A stretch of 6,159 nucleotides of DNA from DAOTWP01 sp034435675 (GTDB lineage: Bacteria > Chloroflexota > Anaerolineae > Aggregatilineales > Phototrophicaceae): assembly GCA_034435675.1 (NCBI GenBank), contig DAOTWP010000064.1:1-6159 (forward strand). Reading direction: 5' to 3'. Under the pieces are notes generated by a model. The model saw only the letters and a program-made list of their open reading frames with translations, was not told the origin of the DNA and made no database searches. A program made the translations under genes and the position numbers. Positions 1 to 6,159 of the stretch are shown in pieces. Every line of letters starts with the position of its first letter. The first letter of the stretch is position 1.

Positions 1-51
1 GATTGGACGCTATATGTCGTCGCAATCCGTCGTGGCATTCGGAATTTCGCC

Positions 52-80
52 GTAGGGGCGGGTCTGAGACCCGCCCCTAC
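52..80. repeat. Perfect GC-rich palindrome, REP-like element
   Basis: GTAGGGGCGGGTCT (52-65) and its exact reverse complement (67-80) flank a single G at 66, giving a 29-base, nearly symmetric element. It lies 134 bases past the kinase stop, with no T-run on either side, so it does not look like an ordinary terminator. Palindromes of this GGGGCGGGT type occur as dispersed intergenic repeats in some bacterial genomes, and I suspect it is one copy of such a family; one window cannot show that. The rest of 1-213 holds nothing I can identify beyond the hairpin at 162-176. Confidence 0.75.
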
Positions 81-161
81 ACAGACCGCAATACGTGAAT
101 GTTCGGAGAGACTCTTCAGGCAAGGTCGAAGCACGCTGCGACCCTGCCCCGTCAATCGGCA

Positions 162-176
162 GCGGCTGCAAGCCGC
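162..176 (-). terminator. Short hairpin downstream of the kinase gene
   Basis: GCGGCT (162-167) pairs with AGCCGC (171-176) around a three-base loop, 38 bases past the kinase stop. No T-run follows on the minus strand, so it is at best a weak or Rho-assisted transcript end. Confidence 0.2.
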
Positions 177-213
177 CTTGCGCTAACCGCCCTCACCGCC
201 GACGCGCAGCAGC

Positions 214-1791
<1,578 letters not shown>

Positions 1792-1839
1792 CTGTGTGGG
1801 TGCCCCTGATGACTGCGTGATAACTACGGTACTTCAACT

Positions 1840-1873
1840 CTATTGTAACGCTGTGTACAGCACGTCACAATAG
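1840..1873. repeat. Interrupted inverted repeat spanning the kinase promoter
   Basis: CTATTGTAAC (1840-1849) is the reverse complement of GTCACAATAG (1864-1873) with one mismatch in ten. A smaller pair, GCTG (1850-1853) and CAGC (1858-1861), lies between the arms. One arm covers the -10 box and the other the -35 box, as expected for a dimeric repressor site. The partial self-complementarity of TTGTGA and TACAAT boxes contributes to the symmetry and could explain some of it by chance. Confidence 0.5.
1842..1870 (-). promoter_or_regulatory. Sigma-70-like promoter of the hybrid kinase gene
   Basis: On the minus strand, TTGTGA (1870-1865, four of six consensus bases) is followed by exactly 17 bases and TACAAT (1847-1842, five of six). 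Transcription would begin near 1835, 44 bases before the GTG at 1791. The spacing and the strong -10 box make this the best-formed promoter in the window. Confidence 0.6.
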
Positions 1874-1883
1874 ACAGGCTGGC

Positions 1884-1899
1884 GGCAGGATGCCCTGCC
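1884..1899 (-). terminator. Hairpin just after the glycosyltransferase gene (possible weak terminator)
   Basis: GGCAGG (1899-1894 on the minus strand) pairs with CCTGCC (1889-1884) across a four-base loop, 10 bases past the stop at 1910. No T-run follows, so intrinsic termination is doubtful. It may stabilise the 3' end or be chance in GC-rich DNA. Confidence 0.25.
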
Positions 1900-1909
1900 C
1901 CCTGGCGCT

Positions 1910-3514
1910 TCAGCGCGCAGCACCAGGCCAGGGGAAAACCGTCACACGATCCCAGCGCACCTGGGGCGAATCGAGGCGCAAGAACAGGATGACACCCTGA
2001 TAAGCGCCATAAGCATACTGCCGGTACGCATAGCGGTAGACATTCTCCTCGCCCCACTGGAACATTTCGCTGTAGTCCGGCAGCAGCCAGATGATCGAAT
2101 ATTCCAGATCGTATTTCACGTGACCGGGATGATTGCGCATGATGCTGATGCGCACAGTGCCCAGACGCGGCGGTTGGCTGGCAATGTAGGCATCGGTCTT
2201 GCCGAGGTAGTCAATAGTGTACAGTCCCGTGTAGTAGGGGACAGTGCCAGCGCCGGTCACGCCAATCCGGGCATCAGGCAGCAGCACTTCGCGCAGCGCA
2301 ACTGCCCGCTGGACTGCCCGGTGGTTGAACGGGCTTTCCGGCGGCAGATTGGACTGCGCGTACTGCACCCAGAAGTGCGGCGGATTGATCAGGATGAAGA
2401 ACGCCGCCAGCACAACCGCCCCAAAAGCGCCCACAGCCTGCCGTTCACGTGGCAGGCGTGTTTGCATCCACAGCAGCAGCGCCAGCAGATCGTCCACCGC
2501 GCACAACAGCAGCAGCGGGATGCCGGGAACCAGCAGCCGCCAGTAGTCCAGTACCATGTCGCCGCCGACATAGCATTGATAGGCGACCACCACCGCCCAC
2601 ACGCCCAGCGCCAGCCAGCGCACGCCGGACCAGCCGCGCCAGAGGGACGCCAGCAGCAGCACGCCCAACGGCAGCAGCATCTGTGGGAAAAAACTGCTCA
2701 GGAAGATCCAGCCATCGCTCAGCCGCGCATCCAGCGGCATGCCGCCCAGCTTGAGCGTATAGGTGTTCGGAACTATGGCGTTGTAGTAGACCAGCCGGAA
2801 AACAAGCTGGCACAGCAGCGGCAGAACCAGCAGCAGCAGGGCAAACGCGGCTGCGGCGCGGCGCGGACGGCAGCGCAGCAGGGCGAACAGCAGCACCAGC
2901 CCGGCAGGCAGCAGGGCATCGGGGCGCACCAGTGCTGCCAGCCCACCGAGCAGGGCAACCCGAAGCGGAGTACGCGGTGTGCCGTCCAGCGCCAGCCAGA
3001 CCGCCAGCAGCAGCAAAAAGTTGATATACACAGCATCCCCACCGAGCAGCCCCCAGTAGATCAGCGGGAAGTAGCCGTACCCGGCGATAAACCCCAGCAG
3101 CGCCAGCACTGCCTGCGCCGGGCGTCCCCTGCGCAGCCGCCAGCCTATGCCCGCCAGCAGCAGCGCATTCAGCCAGACCAGCAGCGCCCCGGTGATCTGG
3201 ATCAGCAGCACCGCCAGGCTTTTGTCCTGTGTAATGGCAGCGGCGACAGCCATCCAGAGCACGACGAGCAAATTGGTATAGCCCTCGACAGGTTCACCAG
3301 GGTTATAGACCAGCCCGTGCCCCTGCGCCAGATTCCAGCCATAGCGCATCGAGATCATGGCGTCATCGTAGAGCACGTAGTAACGCCGATCATCAATGCC
3401 GATAATGGAGGTGCGATAAACATAGCGCAGGGACCAGACAAAGCTGCCTGCGGTCAGCAGCATAAGTGCCGCTGCCAGCAGCGGGGGGACACGCTGAAAC
3501 AGCCTTTGCAGCAT
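1910..3514 (-). CDS. GT-C-type integral membrane glycosyltransferase-like protein (AftB-like arrangement)
   Basis: A 534-residue polytopic protein with roughly ten to eleven hydrophobic helices over residues 10-378, then a soluble C-terminal domain (about 380-534). This is the architecture of GT-C enzymes that move sugars from polyprenyl-phosphate donors onto glycans, lipids or proteins on the outer face of the membrane. The first outer loop carries the signature LYDDAMISMRYGWNLAQG (48-65) followed by GLVYNPGEPVEGYTN (67-81); D50/D51 are candidate catalytic residues. Other family-type motifs are ALVRPD (194-199), YYNAIVPNTYTLK (243-255), GGDM...DYWRLLVPGIPLL (317-335) and IDYLGKTDAYIA (434-445). 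The set recalls mycobacterial arabinofuranosyltransferase AftB and its many uncharacterised bacterial relatives, so the class is fairly clear but the donor and acceptor are unknown. The ATG start has GAGGG 8 bases upstream (3523-3527). It has its own predicted promoter. Confidence 0.85.
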   Translation of the reverse strand: MLQRLFQRVPPLLAAALMLLTAGSFVWSLRYVYRTSIIGIDDRRYYVLYDDAMISMRYGWNLAQGHGLVYNPGEPVEGYTNLLVVLWMAVAAAITQDKSLAVLLIQITGALLVWLNALLLAGIGWRLRRGRPAQAVLALLGFIAGYGYFPLIYWGLLGGDAVYINFLLLLAVWLALDGTPRTPLRVALLGGLAALVRPDALLPAGLVLLFALLRCRPRRAAAAFALLLLVLPLLCQLVFRLVYYNAIVPNTYTLKLGGMPLDARLSDGWIFLSSFFPQMLLPLGVLLLASLWRGWSGVRWLALGVWAVVVAYQCYVGGDMVLDYWRLLVPGIPLLLLCAVDDLLALLLWMQTRLPRERQAVGAFGAVVLAAFFILINPPHFWVQYAQSNLPPESPFNHRAVQRAVALREVLLPDARIGVTGAGTVPYYTGLYTIDYLGKTDAYIASQPPRLGTVRISIMRNHPGHVKYDLEYSIIWLLPDYSEMFQWGEENVYRYAYRQYAYGAYQGVILFLRLDSPQVRWDRVTVFPWPGAAR

Positions 3515-3522
3515 GAGATGTA

Positions 3523-3527
3523 CCCTC
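3523..3527 (-). promoter_or_regulatory. Shine-Dalgarno site of the glycosyltransferase gene
   Basis: GAGGG on the minus strand lies 8 bases before the ATG at 3514-3512. It supports this start, which also places the first predicted membrane helix close to the N terminus. Confidence 0.6.
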
Positions 3528-3588
3528 GACTCAATTTACAGCGGTTCACGGCGTCCATCTGGCGAACGCTGAACGTCAAGACACTGTT

Positions 3589-3613
3589 GAACAAGGGATT
3601 ATCCTGCTTGTTC
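3589..3613. repeat. Near-palindrome over the -10 box upstream of the glycosyltransferase gene
   Basis: GAACAAG (3589-3595) is the exact reverse complement of CTTGTTC (3607-3613). Inside it, GGAT (3596-3599) and ATCC (3601-3604) pair around a single T, leaving only TG (3605-3606) unpaired. The predicted -10 box (3598-3603) lies in its centre. It could be a repressor operator or, as RNA, a hairpin ending the TIR transcript; no T-run follows, which argues against an intrinsic terminator. Confidence 0.55.
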
Positions 3614-3626
3614 ATTTGTGCGTGAA
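3598..3626 (-). promoter_or_regulatory. Predicted sigma-70-like promoter of the membrane glycosyltransferase gene
   Basis: On the minus strand, TTCACG (3626-3621, four of six consensus bases) is followed by a 17-base spacer and GATAAT (3603-3598, five of six). The start point would be near 3591, giving a leader of about 77 bases. It lies in the 127-base gap after the TIR gene, so the glycosyltransferase gene can be expressed on its own. Confidence 0.45.
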
Positions 3627-3641
3627 GCGGGCACACCCCGC

Positions 3642-4688
3642 TCACAACCCTGCGATGAGGGTCGCGCAGGCGGCACGCAGCTTCGCCCGGTCTGCTTCGC
3701 GGCAGTCGGTGAACTGGATCAACTGCATGTAGGTCGGCAGGCTGGCGCTGTAGAGGTACAGCGGCACCAGCGTTTGCCCATCGGTTTCGCGGTGGCGGAA
3801 CAGGGCAATGTTGAATTCCTCTTTGCAGACCTTGCTGGTCAGGTAGGTGGGCGAATACAGCGCGACGACCTTGTGACAGTCGTCCAGCGCATCATACAAC
3901 GCCTGCTGCCATGCCGAGCCGGTGTTCAGGCTGCGACGGTCAAAGAAGATGCGCAGTTCCGGGTCCAGCCGCAGCAGTTCGTCCACCACAAACTGCGCCT
4001 CGGCGGTGTTTTCGTGGCTGTAGCTGATGAACAGATCGTGCGTGTAGCGCCGTCGGGCAGGCGCGGGCGCGGGTTCTGCCCCGCCGTAGCGCTTTTTCAG
4101 CACGCCGAACACACCCTTCGCTTCATATGCCTTGCGCTCGTCGAATTCCACGATATTCAACTGCTCCAGCGGCAGCCCAATCTGCATCCAGTGCGCGGCG
4201 GCATCCAGCAGCGGTTCGAGCAAATCCGCCACCGCGATACCCTGGCGTGTGCGGCTGCTGACCAGCGACATGGCGGCGCTGCGCAGCGGTTCGCCGGTGA
4301 TTTCGCCCAGTGTGAACGGCGTCAGGCTCTGGAAAATGCCGCCGACCAGCACGGGCACATCGTCACGGGTGGGCGGTTCAAAACACAGAATCCGCCGCAC
4401 AGGTACAGCCGCCTGCTGCTGTGCCGCCAGTTCGTCAGAAAGCCAGCAGGCGAAATTGGCACGCAGGTCAATCGCCTTGCGTTGGGCAAGCTCCGCAACG
4501 GCAATACCCTTCTCGTGCAGGGCGCGGATGACGCTGCCGCGCGCGGGCGAATAACTGCCGGGCACAGCGGACAGAATCAGCACGTCCACCGCGTGCTGGC
4601 GCGGCATGGCGCTCAGGTCGCCGTGATACAGCGCGATGCGGCGCGGCTGGTCTTCGTAAGTGATCGTCAGGGTATCAAGCAGGCGCAT
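3642..4688 (-). CDS. TIR-domain protein with N-terminal macro-like domain
   Basis: A 348-residue protein if it starts at the ATG at 4688 (numbering here). Residues about 8-195 form an alpha/beta domain with a macro-like order of motifs: YHGDL (21-25, compare GDIT), VDVLILSA (34-41, compare DAIVNAAN), a helix from GSVIRALHEKGI (51-62), RRILCFEPP (98-106), AAMSLVSSRTRQG (138-150, compare the P-x-x-TG loop) and LNIVEFDE (177-184). A Pro/Ala linker (AEPAPAPARRR) leads to a TIR domain (215-348): DLFISYSHE (218-226), the BB-loop stretch FFDRRSLNTGSAW (248-260), and YSPTYLTSKVCKEEF, where C288-x-x-E291 matches the catalytic glutamate of TIR NADases. The TIR call is firm; the macro call is tentative. 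Start choice: the frame stays open to an ATG at 4871 with a good GGAG (4879-4882), and another ATG lies at 4796. However, the extra 61 residues are Pro/Ala/Gly/Ser-rich and show much weaker G/C preference at third codon positions than the body of the gene. Confidence 0.85.
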   Translation of the reverse strand: MRLLDTLTITYEDQPRRIALYHGDLSAMPRQHAVDVLILSAVPGSYSPARGSVIRALHEKGIAVAELAQRKAIDLRANFACWLSDELAAQQQAAVPVRRILCFEPPTRDDVPVLVGGIFQSLTPFTLGEITGEPLRSAAMSLVSSRTRQGIAVADLLEPLLDAAAHWMQIGLPLEQLNIVEFDERKAYEAKGVFGVLKKRYGGAEPAPAPARRRYTHDLFISYSHENTAEAQFVVDELLRLDPELRIFFDRRSLNTGSAWQQALYDALDDCHKVVALYSPTYLTSKVCKEEFNIALFRHRETDGQTLVPLYLYSASLPTYMQLIQFTDCREADRAKLRAACATLIAGL

Positions 4689-4836
4689 AGAGCCATCCGG
4701 TGTAATTGTGGGTGCCAGCAGGGTCGAGACTGGAAGTGCTGCGGGACCATTTCGAGCAGCCGGAACAGCCCGCCCCGAAACGACTGCGGGCGGCATTGGA
4801 GCGCAGACTCCGCCGCCCGGCGGGTATGACTGATGG

Positions 4837-5664
4837 TTACAGCCCGGCGAGAAAGTCACCAAGCAGGGCATTAAATTTCTCCGGGTGTTCCCAGAACATC
4901 ATGTGTCCCCCCAGCACCGCCGTCTTTGTTTTGGGGCAGTGGGTGTTCATGAACTTCACGGCGGTCTCCGCCCAGTGTTCCGCGGCGATGCTCAGGGCGG
5001 GCAGATGCTCGTCCACCAGTTTCGCCTCCGGCAGATAGTTGCAGAACATGCCGCTGGCAAACAGATTGGCGGCGACATAGTACGGGGTTTTCAGCGACTG
5101 CTCGATGATCCAGAATAGTTCCTCTGGTTTAAGCGGGCGCTGAATCATCACATTGGTCGCATAATATTCGACAAAATCGCGCTGCCCCTTGGGCGAGGTC
5201 AGGAAGCTGTTGTAAGCGTCGGCAATTTCATCAAGCGGACCTTCAACCCAGTCTCCGTCATGCACCGACAGCGGTTTGGGCGAAAGGTCAATACATACGA
5301 CACCTTTGAGCGCCGCCAGCCCTTCGTGCCGGATATACGACCACACATCCAGGCAGCCAAACGACCAGCCCACCAGCACCAGATTCTGCAATTCCAGCGC
5401 CGTGATGAACCTCGCCAGATCAGCGCCATGCGTGCCGTAATCGTTGCCGTGCTGCGTCAGGGAGGAACGCCCGTGACTGCGCGGATCAATCACAATGACA
5501 CGGTGAGTTTGTGAGAAGTGTTGCAGTTGGCGCTCAAAAACTTCGGTCGTGAAGGTCCAGCCGGGGACAAAGACCAGCGGCTGCCCGCTGCCCCGCTCTT
5601 CATAATAAAGCTCGACACCGGGTTCAATTTCCACATAACTGCCGGGGTGAGGATGCACTGCCAT
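4837..5664 (-). CDS. Alpha/beta hydrolase (fold superfamily enzyme)
   Basis: A 275-residue cytosolic alpha/beta hydrolase, the usual length for a single-domain member. Visible landmarks: strand and oxyanion-type turn LVFVPGWTFT (30-39, PGW instead of the common HGxP); strand VIVIDPRSHGRSS (56-68); nucleophile elbow GWSFG with Ser101; a cap region around 135-215; and the C-terminal GGHMMFWEHPEKFN, whose His254 is the expected catalytic histidine. The canonical acid position after strand 7 reads AAEHWAET, without the usual aspartate, so the third triad member may be Asp126 in VCIDLSP after strand 6, or Glu229. The general shape resembles esterase and non-haem haloperoxidase-type hydrolases, but the substrate cannot be told. 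No signal peptide. It begins its own transcription unit and runs into the TIR gene: a 35-base overlap if that gene starts at 4871, a 148-base gap if at 4688. Confidence 0.93.
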   Translation of the reverse strand: MAVHPHPGSYVEIEPGVELYYEERGSGQPLVFVPGWTFTTEVFERQLQHFSQTHRVIVIDPRSHGRSSLTQHGNDYGTHGADLARFITALELQNLVLVGWSFGCLDVWSYIRHEGLAALKGVVCIDLSPKPLSVHDGDWVEGPLDEIADAYNSFLTSPKGQRDFVEYYATNVMIQRPLKPEELFWIIEQSLKTPYYVAANLFASGMFCNYLPEAKLVDEHLPALSIAAEHWAETAVKFMNTHCPKTKTAVLGGHMMFWEHPEKFNALLGDFLAGL

Positions 5665-5668
5665 AGCG

Positions 5669-5674
5669 ACCTCC
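5669..5674 (-). promoter_or_regulatory. Shine-Dalgarno site that fixes the hydrolase start
   Basis: GGAGGT on the minus strand lies 4 bases before the ATG at 5664-5662. It decides the start against an in-frame TTG at 5712, which would fall within a few bases of the predicted transcription start and has no comparable site. Confidence 0.75.
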
Positions 5675-5726
5675 GTGATTGTTGCTAAGTTATCGTTATG
5701 CTGTACTTTCAAATCCAGCAGGGCAG

Positions 5727-5756
5727 ATTATAGGCGCGCGGGTTAACAAGCTGCAA
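5727..5756 (-). promoter_or_regulatory. Sigma-70-like promoter of the hydrolase-TIR unit
   Basis: On the minus strand a perfect TATAAT -10 box (5732-5727) lies 18 bases after a poor -35 box, TTGCAG (5756-5751). Transcription would begin near 5720, giving a leader of about 56 bases before the ATG at 5664. The perfect -10 in GC-rich intergenic DNA is the main support; the -35 matches the consensus at only three of six positions. Confidence 0.5.
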
Positions 5757-5783
5757 AATTCCGCCCGCGTATGCGTCCGGGCG
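5757..5783 (-). terminator. Weak Rho-independent-type terminator after the membrane gene
   Basis: On the minus strand, 11 bases after the stop of the membrane gene, CGCCCG (5783-5778) pairs with CGGGCG (5767-5762) across a 10-base loop. It is followed by G and then AATTTT. The stem is short but fully GC. The T-run is only four bases, so termination may be partial. It sits immediately before the -35 box of the hydrolase promoter, which fits a boundary between transcription units. Confidence 0.4.
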
Positions 5784-5793
5784 CGCTTGGGCG

Positions 5794-6159
5794 TTAGACC
5801 AGCAGCCGCCAGCCGTCCAGCAGATAGACCGCCACCAGCAGCGCGAAGGCGAGCACAGTGAGCGCCAGCTTGGGCCACCCGTACAGGCGCGGGCGGGCAT
5901 GTTTGACGCGCCGTTCGACACGGGCGAACAGAATCATCATCAGCACGATCAGCGCCAGCGTGCCAAAAGTGGCAACTGCCGCCGCCAGCCACAACGGCAT
6001 CTGCTGCGCCAGCGCTGTGGTCGCCGCGCTCGCCAACTGCCAGCCTGCCACAATCTGCACACCGACCCACGCCGCCACCGGCACCAGCCCGCCGTAATCG
6101 TACAGCGGTTCCGACACGCCGTAACTGCACAGCAGCAGCAGCGCCGCCGCCAGCAGACT
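5794..6159 (-). CDS. Multi-pass membrane protein, 3' part only (5' end outside window)
   Basis: The frame stays open from the stop at 5794-5796 to the window edge, giving 121 residues of a longer protein. A GTG at 6115-6117 could be read as a start, but it lies just after a hydrophobic stretch (rich in Ala and Leu, 6120-6159) that looks like the end of a membrane helix, so it is more likely an internal valine. At least three more hydrophobic helices follow, starting near LVPVAAWVGVQ, PLWLAAAVATFG and LALTVLAFALL. A basic loop (ARVERRVKHARPRLYGW) separates the last two and is probably cytoplasmic by the positive-inside rule. The protein ends four residues after the last helix (DGWRLLV, with the helix ending near YLL). 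I recognise no family or catalytic motif, so the function is unknown. A terminator-like hairpin follows, so it is probably not cotranscribed with the hydrolase downstream. Confidence 0.75.
   Translation of the reverse strand, partial: SLLAAALLLLCSYGVSEPLYDYGGLVPVAAWVGVQIVAGWQLASAATTALAQQMPLWLAAAVATFGTLALIVLMMILFARVERRVKHARPRLYGWPKLALTVLAFALLVAVYLLDGWRLLV

Noticed and set aside
1842..1871. A plus-strand promoter formed by TTGTAA and CACAAT with a 17-base spacer
   Set aside because: It is the mirror image of the kinase promoter, with a weaker -10 box, and no plus-strand gene follows it.
2120..3625. A 501-codon open frame on the plus strand
   Set aside because: It is antisense to the membrane glycosyltransferase. 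Its product is extremely rich in Gln and Arg, as expected from reading Leu CTG codons backwards as CAG, and shows no domain motif.
3618..4829. A 403-codon open frame on the plus strand
   Set aside because: It is antisense to the TIR protein; composition and lack of motifs mark it as a shadow.
5665..5712. TTG start at 5712 for the hydrolase, adding 16 residues
   Set aside because: The ATG at 5664 has a GGAGGT site at good spacing, and the TTG lies almost at the predicted transcription start.
6115..6117. GTG at 6115-6117 as the start of the membrane protein
   Set aside because: The frame is open to the window edge and the preceding codons encode what looks like a membrane helix, so the gene most likely begins outside the window.
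6127..6159. CAG-rich run resembling a triplet repeat
   Set aside because: It is the reverse of CTG leucine and GCG alanine codons in a membrane helix; similar CAG runs occur through the glycosyltransferase gene for the same reason.

Overview
This is a GC-rich bacterial window in which every gene I can support lies on the minus strand; the long plus-strand open frames are antisense shadows. A perfect 14-bp-arm GC-rich palindrome at 52-80, high-GC codon use and a mix of environmental-type families point loosely to a free-living, possibly Chloroflexota-like organism. That assignment is a low-confidence inference: there is no rRNA or other phylogenetic marker in the window.

Layout in the direction of transcription (high to low coordinates). 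(1) 6159-5794: the 3' end of a multi-pass membrane protein of unknown function, followed by a hairpin plus short T-run that looks like a weak terminator. (2) A promoter with a perfect TATAAT box (5727-5756) and a strong Shine-Dalgarno lead into an alpha/beta hydrolase (5664-4837). (3) Directly downstream, probably in the same transcript, is a two-domain protein (4688-3642, with alternative starts up to 4871): an N-terminal macro-like region followed by a C-terminal TIR domain with a candidate catalytic glutamate. (4) After a near-palindrome overlapping a predicted promoter (3589-3626) comes a large GT-C-type membrane glycosyltransferase-like protein (3514-1910). (5) After a second promoter embedded in an inverted repeat (1840-1873) comes a cytosolic receiver-PAS-histidine kinase hybrid (1791-214), whose receiver domain has lost most of its phosphorylation site. 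The window ends with 213 noncoding bases that hold one hairpin and the REP-like palindrome.

How the genes work together: the hydrolase and the TIR protein look like one transcription unit. The membrane glycosyltransferase and the kinase each appear to have their own promoter. The most interesting candidate is the macro-like/TIR fusion. TIR enzymes that make ADP-ribose derivatives, and macro domains that bind them, are paired in type II Thoeris anti-phage defence, so a single chain carrying both could be a compact NAD-derived signalling or immune module. The TIR assignment is solid. The macro assignment and the defence role are inference.
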